From the IMG/VR virus record IMGVR_UViG_3300019124_000038, positions 82,500 through 146,499 of that record: a stretch of 64,000 nt of DNA; one strand, written 5' to 3'. How positions within the stretch are numbered: the first letter of the stretch is position 1; every line of letters starts with the position of its first letter. The notes below the pieces were generated by a model, which did not search any database, was not told where the DNA came from, and was given only the letters and a program-made list of their open reading frames with translations. Made by a program: the position numbers and the translations under genes. The DNA comes from a virus. This document shows positions 22,997 to 32,044 of this stretch, piece after piece.

Positions 22997-24130
22997 TTGA
23001 AAGTTCGCGTAGGAGGAAAAGTTGTCTATGACGACACGAAGCCCACCTTAATCGGCAAGCTCGATGAGGTGACAAAACAAGTTGAAGAAACGGTTGACAA
23101 GATGAACCGCAAGTCGCGGCGGAACAAGCTGATAAAGAAGGTAGTTGGACTATTCGGTGTCATTTCTACTCTGGCATATTCTGCGGTAGCACATGCAGAA
23201 GAAGTCGCACCGAACATAACTCAGACCCCTATCCCTGAGCAGGGGATTCCTGAGAGAATTGCAAACGTTCTGGCTGATCGACTGATCGAACACGTAACTG
23301 GGTCGATGCCACATGCTGGTGAAACCGCTTCTATTTATTGGAAGCTCAACGAGATTGCATCCAAGTCTGTCCTAACGACGCAAGACTTTTTTCAAAATCC
23401 TAGTCTGGTCGGCATGTATACAGTAGTCTCATTCACCGCAATGTCCGTAACCTCGCTTATCATGGGGAAGAAGTGTCTTGACATGATTAAAGCACACACG
23501 GTAGGCGGCAGTACGATGGGAGTATCCGAACTTATCCTCCGTTGTTTTGCTTCGGTACTTCTGACATACCTTACGCTTCCGATCATGAGCTATGGAGTGA
23601 AGTTGTCAAATGTAGTTGTGCAAACCATGATGGCAAACTTCGGAAGCGGAATGATTCCTATGGGGGTACATGGTGTTGGCTCATTCGCCACAACGTTTAT
23701 CGGGGAGTTCTTCTGGATTATCGGCTTCTTCCTTCTTATGGCTCTCCTGATGATTCAATACTGGGTACGCCAGATCAACCTCATTGTTCTCGGAATATTC
23801 TCTCCGTTCGCTACAACCTCTTGGATTGTGGATGGAGGAGCAATGATTGGAACTCTGGTTCAGGAAACCATTGTTCATCTGACTACGCCGCTGGTTCAGG
23901 GCGGTGTCATGGCAATCGGCACGGCTATCGTAACCTCTATCGCCGCATCTCAGGGGGTAGACCCGATCAACGCGGTCTTCGCTAGTATCGCCACGATGTT
24001 CGTCATGCTGACCGTTCCGTCTTTCCTTCGTAAGTTTGTCACTGGCACGATTAACCCATTCAAGTGGGCACTAAATACGGCAGTAGGTATCAAGGCAATG
24101 CCAGCAAGACTTTTGGCCGTAGCTAAGTAG
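22997..24130 (+). CDS. VirB6/TrbL-like polytopic membrane protein of a type IV secretion system
   Basis: 377 residues, TTG start after GGGAGGG. A basic N-terminus (KMNRKSRRNKLIKK) and one helix with a cleavage-like AVAHAEE are followed by five or more membrane helices in the region 135-345. Its position between the pilin-like and PrgI-like genes matches the channel protein of Gram-positive conjugation systems. Confidence 0.8.
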   Translation: MKVRVGGKVVYDDTKPTLIGKLDEVTKQVEETVDKMNRKSRRNKLIKKVVGLFGVISTLAYSAVAHAEEVAPNITQTPIPEQGIPERIANVLADRLIEHVTGSMPHAGETASIYWKLNEIASKSVLTTQDFFQNPSLVGMYTVVSFTAMSVTSLIMGKKCLDMIKAHTVGGSTMGVSELILRCFASVLLTYLTLPIMSYGVKLSNVVVQTMMANFGSGMIPMGVHGVGSFATTFIGEFFWIIGFFLLMALLMIQYWVRQINLIVLGIFSPFATTSWIVDGGAMIGTLVQETIVHLTTPLVQGGVMAIGTAIVTSIAASQGVDPINAVFASIATMFVMLTVPSFLRKFVTGTINPFKWALNTAVGIKAMPARLLAVAK

Positions 24131-24146
24131 AAGGGAGATGGTTAGA

Positions 24147-24488
24147 GTGCAAGATTATATCATTCCGCGCAACATCAATGTGAAAGAAGGTCTGATCGCA
24201 AATCTTAACGCAAAACAAGTCCTGTTTCTCATCATCGGCGGTGCGACTTCCGTAGGAATCTGGAAGCTAGGTTCTACTTGGGATGTTGCAGTTCGAGTAT
24301 CGGCAAGCATCTTCGCAGTAGGCGGCGCACTGTTTTTCACTATCTACAAGGTAGAAGGACAGACATTAGATCAATATACGTGGAATATGATGAAGTATCC
24401 ATTCCGTACTAAGAACTATGATGGAGGTGTAGAAGAATATGTTCACCAGCAAACGCCAAAAGTATGCATTAGATATGCCCTGCAATGA
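24147..24488 (+). CDS. PrgI/VirB3-like membrane protein
   Basis: 113 residues from GTG 24147 (AAGGGAG 9 bases upstream). Starts YIIPRNINVKEGLIANLNAKQ and has two membrane helices (about 24-62), as in PrgI-family proteins that lie next to VirB4 in Gram-positive type IV systems. It overlaps the VirB4 gene by 50 bases. Confidence 0.82.
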   Translation: MQDYIIPRNINVKEGLIANLNAKQVLFLIIGGATSVGIWKLGSTWDVAVRVSASIFAVGGALFFTIYKVEGQTLDQYTWNMMKYPFRTKNYDGGVEEYVHQQTPKVCIRYALQ

Positions 24489-26235
24489 TCTTGCTCAATA
24501 CAAAAAACATTGGTACATGGTACTGCGTGTAGGGTCGGTAGACCTTGACATGTGCGACAAAGACGACCAAGAAGCTATCCTCATGACGTTTCAGCAGATC
24601 ATTAATTCGTTCCACGCGCCGATTCAACACATTCAGAAGCGTGTACCTCTCGACTTCTCTGAGCACATCCTTCGCGTTGACAAAATGATCGGCTGTATCG
24701 ACAATGAAAACGTTAAGAAGTACGGGGAGTCCTATGTCACATATCTGGATGAGGCCGCCCAAGGCAAACTCACTACCGTCAACTATTTGATCTTAAAAAC
24801 AGATCGTTATTGCTCCTATGAGGCCGCCCAGTCTACGCTCGGTTCTTTGCGCGATCAGATCATGCGGGCTGTAGAACCGCTGAGCATTGACGTACATCAA
24901 CTGACTGGCAGAGAGTTAGATGACTTCTATGCTTTCCCGTTCAAGGTGCAAGAACGCAAGGACTACGTGATCTATGGCAATGAATACCGTCGCACGTATA
25001 TTGTGACCGACTATCCGAGAGTTGCCTATCCAAACTGGATGAAGCCACTCACTGAGTTTCCGTTCCCTGTAGAAATTAGCCAGCACATCCATCCGTACTC
25101 TCGGGACATGATAATCCGCAGTCTCGAAGTCTCTATCGCAAAGTTGCAGTCCTCAAAGGAGATGGTGATGAGAAGCGGCATCAGCGCGGGGAGCGAGATT
25201 CAAGCGAAGATCGACGACGCGAAAGACCTCCTTAAACGCATCTCCAGTGGTCAAGACAGTATCTTCCAGTATGGAATGTGCGTGACGGTAGTATCTGATA
25301 GCTTGGATGAGTTGGAACGTAATAGCTATGCTATCGAAGGTGCTCTCCGTAGCATACAGGTCAGCTTTCGACGAGCGATCTACCAGATGAACAAGGCTCT
25401 GACTTCAACCCTGCCGCTCTGCTGGAACCAGCTTAATGAATGGTATACCCTCGACTCTCGCGCTCTGTCTACCATGCTTCTGTGGACAAATGCTAACTAT
25501 TCCAGCACAGGCGGCATTCTTTATGGAATCAACGAACAAACGAATGCTCTCATCACATTCGACCGCTTCGAGATGCCGAACCCAAACGCCGTTATTATTG
25601 GTAGCTCTGGATATGGCAAAAGCATGACTGCCAAGACAGTAGAGATCAGCCGCAATCTTGTTACTGGCAGTCAGGTCATTGTCCTCGACTGGAGCGGCGA
25701 GTATCGTCAACTATGCGATCTTATGGGCGGACAATACGTGGAAAGAGATCAGGAACCAGACTGGAGCCGCCACCTCATCATCTTCTACGGCGATAATGTC
25801 AACCAGCTTCGCAAGGTTTGGCAGTTCATTCAAGCCGCACCGATGAAATGCCGCTCTTTGATCGTTGAAGAGTTTCACAACATCCTGCGTGAAGACCCGA
25901 ATCTTATCCTCACCATCATGCAAGAAATTCGTAAACGATTCTGCGCCCCGACGCTCATCACTCAGAACGTGCAGGAGTTCATGAGATCGCCAGAAGGCAA
26001 GATGATTCTCGATCTCTGCTCTATCAAGCTCCTGCTTCATCTCGGAGACAATGATGTAAAGGAAGCGGCAGAACTCTTCCATCTGACCAAGCAAGAGAAA
26101 ATGTACCTCCGTACCTGCGGCAAAGGACGTGGCTACATTTACGCCCCGAACTTCAAGACAAAGATCAAGATTGACTACTCTGATCGCGAAGAACGGCTGT
26201 TGACTACTGATCCGAGGGAGGTTGTGCTACAGTGA
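24439..26235 (+). CDS. VirB4/TraE-like type IV secretion ATPase
   Basis: 598 residues. Walker A GSSGYGKSMT at 388-397, Walker B SLIVEEFHNIL near residue 475, and a RecA-like C-terminal domain with ITQNVQEF. The N-terminal half is the VirB4 beta/alpha domain. It powers substrate handling and pilus assembly on the cytoplasmic side. The PrgI-VirB4 overlap and the coupling ATPase that follows with a 4-base overlap are typical of conjugative elements of Firmicutes. Confidence 0.93.
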   Translation: MFTSKRQKYALDMPCNDLAQYKKHWYMVLRVGSVDLDMCDKDDQEAILMTFQQIINSFHAPIQHIQKRVPLDFSEHILRVDKMIGCIDNENVKKYGESYVTYLDEAAQGKLTTVNYLILKTDRYCSYEAAQSTLGSLRDQIMRAVEPLSIDVHQLTGRELDDFYAFPFKVQERKDYVIYGNEYRRTYIVTDYPRVAYPNWMKPLTEFPFPVEISQHIHPYSRDMIIRSLEVSIAKLQSSKEMVMRSGISAGSEIQAKIDDAKDLLKRISSGQDSIFQYGMCVTVVSDSLDELERNSYAIEGALRSIQVSFRRAIYQMNKALTSTLPLCWNQLNEWYTLDSRALSTMLLWTNANYSSTGGILYGINEQTNALITFDRFEMPNPNAVIIGSSGYGKSMTAKTVEISRNLVTGSQVIVLDWSGEYRQLCDLMGGQYVERDQEPDWSRHLIIFYGDNVNQLRKVWQFIQAAPMKCRSLIVEEFHNILREDPNLILTIMQEIRKRFCAPTLITQNVQEFMRSPEGKMILDLCSIKLLLHLGDNDVKEAAELFHLTKQEKMYLRTCGKGRGYIYAPNFKTKIKIDYSDREERLLTTDPREVVLQ

Positions 26236-28661
26236 AAGATTATACTGTACTGGAGGTCAACAACGTACCTGACGAGACCGATCTGGAGAATGCAGAACGG
26301 ATGTTGCGCTCCTTCTTTCGTACTATTGAACCCGAAGGGAAGCGGGAGAAATGGGACGATAGGGATAAAATCTCTTGGGAACTTTACGCAGAGAAGGATA
26401 AGATCGGGTTCTACGCAGTAGTTCCCCGTAGAATAGAACGTCTCATTCGTAGTCGAATCTTCGACGCTTATCCCAGTGCAGAAATCAAGTCCACTGAGTT
26501 CGACCCTGCCAAGCAGTTCACAGACAAAGCGTTCGTGGCACAGATGAGTCTGCACAAGCACTTTATGTTTGCCACTAAATCGAGCAAGGCTGGTGATGCG
26601 CCTATCAGCTCCATTCTGAACTCTATGAGTGGGCTGGAGGAAGATCAGCGGATGCTTCTGCAAATCTCTATGGTTCCGATCAATAACAAGTGGCAGGGCA
26701 AGGCGTACAAAGCATATCGTAAGATGCTATTTCAAGGCGTGAAGCCGAAGAGGGGCACAAACAATACATGGGTGCGCGGCACAGTGATTGGCGCGAAGGC
26801 TCTTATGGTTCTACTTGGTGGAGTACTCTACATGATGACTTTGGGCAATGTCAATGTGTTCGATAAGTCTCTGGAGAGTCAAAAGAACACGCCTATTGAA
26901 CGTGCAGAATTGAAGGGCACTCAGCAGAAGATCGCGCTACCCGCATTCAATGTAGCAATTCGGATAGCGGCAGAAGCAAAAGACAAGAATGTAGCATCGA
27001 CTCGATTAACCGAGCTGGCAAACTCCTTCATTGAAATGGATGCCGATAACGAATGGCGAAGAACACGGGTCAACATTCGTTCATGTTACAATCAAATGTT
27101 AGATCGTAGTGTGCCTAAGCATACGAATGATATCGTAACAACAAGTGAGCTTTCCCCGTTAGTTCGGTTGGTGAACAAACATATCGTTATTCCTGAACTG
27201 AAACACTCACTCAAAACGTATCCGTTGCCTCAAGGTCTGGAAGATGGAACGTTCTTCGCCAAACATGTTCACAATGGCGAAGAGAAGGAGTTCTACTATC
27301 CGACAGATCATGTCAGTGACTTTGTGCATCCGCTCATCATCACTGGTGCGATGGGCGCAGGAAAAACAACTCTTATCAATAACCTGATGATCTCCCGCGC
27401 TGTAGCTGGCTATGGTGTCATCATCATCGACACGCAAGGCGACCAATCTCGCGACTTTATTAAGATGCTTCCGCAGTCTGAGATGCATCGTTTAGTATGG
27501 CTCAACTTCGGAGATGTGCTGAACCCTCCGCCCATCGACTTGATGGAGTTCAATGAAGTAGCGGCAACTGCCAATCCCGTGTTCGCCAAATTCTACAAGC
27601 AGAACGCCAAGAACGAGATGATCGCTCTGTTCAAGAAGCTGTGGGGACAGAACTTTGGCCCTCAAACCGAGTATATTACTCGGCACAACATTACGGCTCA
27701 AATGGAGACAGGTGGAACCTTCCTAGAGATGTTCCGCATGTTGACCGACAAGGAGTTCCGCGAGAGCATCATCCCTGATCTTCGCTCTAAAGCTCCGCTA
27801 TCATGGAAGTTCTGGAAAACAATTGAGGAGAACTACGAGGAAAAGCAACTGTTGAAGATGTTCATGCCGTCGATCAACAAGCTCGGCGCACTCATTGAAG
27901 ACCCGATGCTTATGAACATCACGTCGCAGGGTCGTCAGACTTATAACTTCCGTCAGATGATGGATGAAGCCAAGATCGTTGTCATCACTATCCCAAAAGG
28001 CATTCTGGTAGAGAACTGGAACCTGATCGCCAGACTCATGCTGTCGAAAATCTGGCTTGCCGCCTTGTCTCGGGAAGAGATTCACAACATTAATGATCGA
28101 CTACCTTGCTTTCTTGCGGCTGACGAAGCAGACGATCTTATCAATGAGAACTTCCCGACTATGCTGTCTCAGTCCCGTAAGTTCCGTCTCGGCATTGTCA
28201 TGGGCTTCCAGTACCTCAAGCAGATCAAGCAGAATCATCCAAAGACCTACAGTGCAATGATGGGCAACATGCCACATATCGTTGCCATGAAGATCGGTAC
28301 GGAAGATCAAGAGGAGTACGGACGTATCTTCGCTCCGCATTACGCGAAGCAGGAACTCATCATGCCGTCACTCCACGGCATTGCGCGTCTCAGTGTTCGC
28401 GGCAATACGCCACATCCGTTTACCATCAAGACTGAGTTTGACCACTACGAGCGGCGGGAAGACAACATAGAAGAAGCGGCGGCGTATAGCAGAGAACACT
28501 ACACACGCACCTACGAAGAAGTCGATGCTATCGTACAGTCGAAAATTGTATCCTTGCTTGATACGTTCCAGCTCATGCAAGAAGTGGCAGATGAATACGA
28601 GCAGGAAGAAGCCGATATGTCTCTGCTCGATCAGCTTCGTGACGAAGAGGATGTGGCATAA
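26232..28661 (+). CDS. VirD4/TraG-like coupling ATPase
   Basis: 809 residues. An N-terminal region of about 180 residues, one membrane helix near 185-206, Walker A GAMGAGKTT (372-380), a VIIIDTQGDQ strand, and Walker B LPCFLAADEADDLI near residue 620, followed by FQYLKQI. This is the plan of type IV coupling proteins or of the related DUF87/TraD ATPases; the cytosolic N-terminal extension is unusual. It would bring DNA or protein to the channel. No relaxase gene is seen in the window. Confidence 0.88.
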   Translation: MKDYTVLEVNNVPDETDLENAERMLRSFFRTIEPEGKREKWDDRDKISWELYAEKDKIGFYAVVPRRIERLIRSRIFDAYPSAEIKSTEFDPAKQFTDKAFVAQMSLHKHFMFATKSSKAGDAPISSILNSMSGLEEDQRMLLQISMVPINNKWQGKAYKAYRKMLFQGVKPKRGTNNTWVRGTVIGAKALMVLLGGVLYMMTLGNVNVFDKSLESQKNTPIERAELKGTQQKIALPAFNVAIRIAAEAKDKNVASTRLTELANSFIEMDADNEWRRTRVNIRSCYNQMLDRSVPKHTNDIVTTSELSPLVRLVNKHIVIPELKHSLKTYPLPQGLEDGTFFAKHVHNGEEKEFYYPTDHVSDFVHPLIITGAMGAGKTTLINNLMISRAVAGYGVIIIDTQGDQSRDFIKMLPQSEMHRLVWLNFGDVLNPPPIDLMEFNEVAATANPVFAKFYKQNAKNEMIALFKKLWGQNFGPQTEYITRHNITAQMETGGTFLEMFRMLTDKEFRESIIPDLRSKAPLSWKFWKTIEENYEEKQLLKMFMPSINKLGALIEDPMLMNITSQGRQTYNFRQMMDEAKIVVITIPKGILVENWNLIARLMLSKIWLAALSREEIHNINDRLPCFLAADEADDLINENFPTMLSQSRKFRLGIVMGFQYLKQIKQNHPKTYSAMMGNMPHIVAMKIGTEDQEEYGRIFAPHYAKQELIMPSLHGIARLSVRGNTPHPFTIKTEFDHYERREDNIEEAAAYSREHYTRTYEEVDAIVQSKIVSLLDTFQLMQEVADEYEQEEADMSLLDQLRDEEDVA

Positions 28662-29040
28662 AGTGAAGAATAAGACTAGTTTTGTTAAGGTCTATTTGCC
28701 AGAGGTTCAGGGGATTGCTAATCGGGTCTTGCACCATCATAACGGAACTGCTTACGTTAAACATAATAAAAAAACATATGCCGTTAAGGAAATTGATGGT
28801 GTATTTCATTTGACAGAAGAGTTCAGTCCACAGAAAAAGAAATATAGGGAGAGATTAGGAGACTTAACTGGTAAAAGGTTTGGGAGCCTAACTGTTATTA
28901 AGTTCCATAAAAGAGAACGAAAGAGCTATTGGCTGTGCGATTGTGACTGCGGTAAGCAGGGGGTAGTAGTATTAGGTTCCGCACTTGTCTCTGGAAACAC
29001 AAAAGGTTGCGGTTGCCTAAGAGGAAAGGGAGGAAATTAA
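28651..29040 (+). CDS. Phage-type zinc-finger DNA-binding protein
   Basis: About 129 residues; the start (ATG 28651 or GTG 28663) is uncertain and overlaps the coupling protein end. The C-terminal half has LTGKRFGSLTVIKF, WLCDCDCGK, and SGNTKGCGC, a module that recurs in phage homing endonucleases and stand-alone DNA-binding proteins. There is no HNH or GIY-YIG catalytic domain, so it may be a remnant or a regulator. Confidence 0.75.
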   Translation: MWHKVKNKTSFVKVYLPEVQGIANRVLHHHNGTAYVKHNKKTYAVKEIDGVFHLTEEFSPQKKKYRERLGDLTGKRFGSLTVIKFHKRERKSYWLCDCDCGKQGVVVLGSALVSGNTKGCGCLRGKGGN

Positions 29041-29041
29041 A

Positions 29042-29248
29042 ATGGCAAAAGCGCATTGCCCGATATGCAAGGAAGACTGGCACTTTAACTCCCATCAGGC
29101 TGTCTTGACCAAGGAGGGAAGGGAGGACTTACAGGCGCACGGCGATCTCAATATTATTTGTGAAAACTGTAGCCACAAGGAAGAAGAGATCGAGCGGGCG
29201 GCAGAAGAGCTGGAAACACAAGGTCGTGTATTGAGCTTTGTAGAATGA
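29042..29248 (+). CDS. Small zinc-binding protein
   Basis: 68 residues. CPIC near the N-terminus and CENCSHKEEE after a 35-residue gap could bind one zinc; His residues lie between. The C-terminal half is a charged helix. Last gene of the long plus-strand transcript. Confidence 0.65.
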   Translation: MAKAHCPICKEDWHFNSHQAVLTKEGREDLQAHGDLNIICENCSHKEEEIERAAEELETQGRVLSFVE

Positions 29249-29270
29249 AAAGACCCCTCTCTAGGAGGGG
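29244..29270 (-). terminator. Terminator at the convergent junction
   Basis: Stem CCCCTC/GAGGGG (29254-29270) with a TCTAG loop. Read on the minus strand it is followed by TCTTTTC, so it ends the minus transcript; it also faces the incoming plus transcript. The stop codon of the minus gene lies in the loop. Confidence 0.7.
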
Positions 29271-29425
29271 GCAGGATAGTATTTATAGGCTGAATCCCAG
29301 TACCAAGTGTATCCATGATCATGGAAGAGGAACGAAGTCTCCCCATTGATGATACTGACAGCATACACCGTCAAAAATTCATCATAAAGAACTTTGGTGC
29401 TATCAATGGGATGTACTTTAAACAT
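29261..29425 (-). CDS. Unknown small protein
   Basis: 54 residues from ATG 29425 (AGGAGG 9 bases upstream). Aromatic-rich C-terminal half (FHDHGYTWYWDSAYKYYP). Last gene of the minus-strand unit; its stop is within the terminator loop. No family recognised. Confidence 0.6.
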   Translation of the reverse strand: MFKVHPIDSTKVLYDEFLTVYAVSIINGETSFLFHDHGYTWYWDSAYKYYPAPS

Positions 29426-29729
29426 GGTTTTCATCCTCCTCATTGTCATGCTGTTCAGACATAAACTCCAAAGATTCACCACAGACCCCACAGTCGTAGC
29501 AGTAGACATAAAATTCATCAATCATTCCTTCGTCGTCAACATCAGTCTCTTTGTATTGACCTGAGCTAGTCAGTTGATCTTGGGGGTGCGGACATTCTCT
29601 GCGTAGGCGACTAATTTCTTGCTCGATCTCGTAGAGACTCTTTTGAATAGGCATGATCTGTCTTTCCAGTCTTTCCTTTTGTCCTTTTAGAACCTTTAAG
29701 CGTTGTGTGATTGGATGCGTCACTGGCAC
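29418..29729 (-). CDS. Coiled-coil protein with a Cys motif
   Basis: 103 residues from GTG 29729, which follows AAGGAG and the preceding stop by one base; the longer ATG frame at 29774 overlaps the upstream gene and has no site. A coiled coil (about 8-45) is followed by CPHP and YCYDCGVCGE, a possible zinc site, and an acidic tail. Function unknown. Confidence 0.65.
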   Translation of the reverse strand: MPVTHPITQRLKVLKGQKERLERQIMPIQKSLYEIEQEISRLRRECPHPQDQLTSSGQYKETDVDDEGMIDEFYVYCYDCGVCGESLEFMSEQHDNEEDENHV

Positions 29730-29730
29730 A

Positions 29731-29937
29731 TCATCTCCTTTCGCTTCGTCTTTTCTTGTCAAGAACTTGCTCATGGTTAGATTCTTTTAGCTCCAGTTTC
29801 CAAGCCAACGAGCCTTCTTCCGTTAGTTCCTTGTATCTCCTATTCCAGTCTCCTTTATCGGCGAAGCTATCCATTCCTAGATCGCCTAAGCCGATAAATG
29901 TTTGGTACACGACAACGTACTTCTTTTCTTTTTGCAT
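29731..29937 (-). CDS. Unknown small protein
   Basis: 68 residues from ATG 29937. N-terminal beta strand (KKYVVVYQTF), mixed middle and a very basic C-terminus (LDKKRRSERR). No family recognised. Confidence 0.6.
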   Translation of the reverse strand: MQKEKKYVVVYQTFIGLGDLGMDSFADKGDWNRRYKELTEEGSLAWKLELKESNHEQVLDKKRRSERR

Positions 29938-29938
29938 A

Positions 29939-30235
29939 TTACAGCTTCTTTCCTTTGCGATATTCAAGAAACTTTTTGGCAAGAGGAGTTAGTTCATAGT
30001 CATCATGCCAAGCTCCGTCAATATAGGAAAGAAAGCCATTAGCGATAAGTGATTCTGCTTCTGATTCTCGAAAGCGTCCAGAGTCATCGAGTCGATCTTC
30101 CTCTAGGTATCTAGTCCGCCACTCAATCATGCGATTCTGGTCTACGAATTGAAGGATTTCAATTTCACGCTCGTTAAGCTGGTATTGCATGATTACACCA
30201 GAGCCGTCAGTGAGAAATCCAGTTGTCACTTTCAT
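29939..30235 (-). CDS. Small helical, possibly winged-helix protein
   Basis: 98 residues. After an N-terminal strand it shows REIEILQFVDQN, an acidic middle and ELTPLAKKFLEY, similar to winged-helix transcription factors of the MarR/PadR scale. Start ATG 30235 (an earlier in-frame ATG at 30244 is too close to the GGAG). Role not known. Confidence 0.55.
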   Translation of the reverse strand: MKVTTGFLTDGSGVIMQYQLNEREIEILQFVDQNRMIEWRTRYLEEDRLDDSGRFRESEAESLIANGFLSYIDGAWHDDYELTPLAKKFLEYRKGKKL

Positions 30236-30257
30236 TAAGATCATCGCTCCTTTGAGT

Positions 30258-30431
30258 TTAGAGTTGCACGATACGTGTTATCGTTCGCAGTCTTCGAGCT
30301 TCAAGCTCTGCGGCATTGAAATCATAATTGCACTCTTTGTAGATGCGGTTCGCTTCGGGGTATGTGAGCTTGTATTGTGTCACCAAGAAGAAGATGTTGC
30401 GTTCGTGCTCTCGGTACTGTTCTGGTATCAT
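30258..30431 (-). CDS. Unknown small helical protein
   Basis: 57 residues, AAGGGAGG 7 bases before the ATG. Charged and helical, with alternating Arg, Glu and Tyr; ends ARRLRTITRIVQL. It fills the gap between two genes of the same unit. No family recognised. Confidence 0.55.
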   Translation of the reverse strand: MIPEQYREHERNIFFLVTQYKLTYPEANRIYKECNYDFNAAELEARRLRTITRIVQL

Positions 30432-30445
30432 AGTGGATACCTCCC

Positions 30446-30736
30446 TTATTTAGATTGGAAGATGGCGTTCATCCATGCTTTAACAGCTTCCCTGTCATCG
30501 GTGTCATATGGACATTTGTAGAAGTAAACTGCTTTCGTCATGTCTGCTTCTACATTAAACTGATTGAACAGGAAGTGTTCCTTATGTTCGCCCATAAGCG
30601 TACCAGAATCAACTCGCTTGCCTTCTAGGGTAACGCCAACAACCTTTACGACTCCACCGTCATGAAAAACCGCAAGAGCTTCATTGAGAGTAATCGGATA
30701 GTATTGACGCTCTTTGGGATTAAAATTTTGTCTCAT
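30446..30736 (-). CDS. Unknown protein, first gene of a minus unit
   Basis: 96 residues after AAAGGGG. Mixed alpha/beta. First gene after a divergent promoter region. No family recognised. Confidence 0.65.
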   Translation of the reverse strand: MRQNFNPKERQYYPITLNEALAVFHDGGVVKVVGVTLEGKRVDSGTLMGEHKEHFLFNQFNVEADMTKAVYFYKCPYDTDDREAVKAWMNAIFQSK

Positions 30737-30765
30737 TTTGACATCCCCTTTCGTCTTATACGTGT

Positions 30766-30795
30766 ATTATATCACAAGGAGGAGAGTGTATGCAA
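30766..30795 (-). promoter_or_regulatory. Promoter for the minus unit, divergent to the replication-relaxation gene
   Basis: On the minus strand TTGCAT (30795-30790), 18-base spacer, TATAAT (30771-30766). The box region overlaps the ribosome binding site of the plus gene at 30798, so the two divergent units may interfere with one another. Confidence 0.6.
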
Positions 30796-30797
30796 CC

Positions 30798-31790
30798 ATG
30801 TTTACACCTGAAAGACGTGTCATCAAGAAGCATGATAGGTCTTCAATTCGTGTTACAGTCGAATATGTTCAAGAATTAGTGCGGTCATTGCCCAATCGAG
30901 ATTTTGAAATCCTGCACTGGCTATTTAAACGCCCGTTTATGACGGGTGAGCAGATCGAGATGCTGGTATTCGGAGACCTGAAACCGTCTAGTCGCCGCGA
31001 GAAGGCGAATCAACGCATCCGCAAGCTCTACCATAGCCACTGTATCGACCGCTGGTTCCCGCCCGTTGCAGAGGGTGCAGGAAGCTCCAAACAACATCTA
31101 GTTCTTGACCGTGCGGGTCTCTTGGCTCTTGCCTTGAAGCGCGGCATCGACCCATCCGATGATCGCATAAAAAAATGGCGTAAGCGAAACCATATTCCCC
31201 AGAACTATCAGCACACTTTGAAAATTCAGGATTTCTACGGTCTGCTCCATCTGTTTAGTAGACAGCTCGAATGCGGGGAGATCATTCGGTGGGAGTGGGA
31301 AGACAAAGCGAAGATTAAATTTGCCATGCGGGAGGATGGAAGAAATCGCAACGTAGAGATCAAGCCAGATGCGTTCTGCATCTATAAGTACAACACGCAG
31401 GGCGGGTTCAAGATGTTTTACCTCGAAGCTGATAACGCAACAGAAGACATGGATGTGTTAGAGACAAAGATTAGACGCTACAAGGCTATGTACGAAAGCG
31501 GGGAGTGGCGAGACAGACAGTGGGCTCGGGCAACGCAAGGAAGAATGTTCCCTGCCGTCCTCTTTCTCTTTCATGATCTAGGGCAAGCAAAAGAATTGCA
31601 TAAATTCGCCAAACGGCAGAACACGCCAGTTCGTTTCCTCTTTACCGCTTATGACCAGTTGATTCGGCAGGAGGTCAAGGAGTATCATAGTAGAGGTGGC
31701 AAGACCATGAAGGTTCCACAAGAGCAACACATTAGACTCTTTGAGCCGATCTTCTTGTCAAGTAAAGAGGAAGGAGAAGTACCACTATGA
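30798..31790 (+). CDS. Replication-relaxation family protein (plasmid/ICE type)
   Basis: 330 residues from ATG 30798; GTG 30786 is an alternative just after AGGAGG. The N-terminal winged helix (NRDFEILHWLFKRPFMTGEQIEMLVF, with RRRxN-type basic residues) and the later KPDAFCIYK, FYLEADNATE segment match the replication-relaxation family that is common in conjugative plasmids and integrative elements of Firmicutes and actinobacteria. The acidic region recalls PD-(D/E)XK-like folds. It suggests a plasmid replication function. Gene of a plus-strand island in a minus-strand region. Confidence 0.82.
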   Translation: MFTPERRVIKKHDRSSIRVTVEYVQELVRSLPNRDFEILHWLFKRPFMTGEQIEMLVFGDLKPSSRREKANQRIRKLYHSHCIDRWFPPVAEGAGSSKQHLVLDRAGLLALALKRGIDPSDDRIKKWRKRNHIPQNYQHTLKIQDFYGLLHLFSRQLECGEIIRWEWEDKAKIKFAMREDGRNRNVEIKPDAFCIYKYNTQGGFKMFYLEADNATEDMDVLETKIRRYKAMYESGEWRDRQWARATQGRMFPAVLFLFHDLGQAKELHKFAKRQNTPVRFLFTAYDQLIRQEVKEYHSRGGKTMKVPQEQHIRLFEPIFLSSKEEGEVPL

Positions 31791-32044
31791 CTAAGCATCT
31801 ACGAGAAGCAGTTCGCCATCTCAAAAGGAGCGGGGTGAAAAAATATCGTATTGAAACTACAGGTAGGAGTCACCCAAAAATTGTTTTTAGCCATAATAAT
31901 ATCGAGCATGTCGTCATCATGTCGTGCTCCCCGTCCTCCCCCGTTGCACTTAATAATTTCATCAAAGATGTTGAGGGTATAATCAGCGGGAAGGAAAGGA
32001 GAAGAGGAAATGGTAGAAAACAAGGCAATCTACGAGCGCGTTAA
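31787..32044 (+). CDS. Unknown basic protein of the relaxation operon
   Basis: 85 residues; ATG overlaps the previous stop (ATGA). Starts with a basic helix (HLREAVRHLKRSGVKKYRIE) and resembles small HicA-like double-stranded-RNA-binding folds (SHPKIVFSHNN), but lacks a clear toxin His motif. It ends in a Lys/Arg-rich tail that overlaps the next gene. Confidence 0.6.
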   Translation: MTKHLREAVRHLKRSGVKKYRIETTGRSHPKIVFSHNNIEHVVIMSCSPSSPVALNNFIKDVEGIISGKERRRGNGRKQGNLRAR

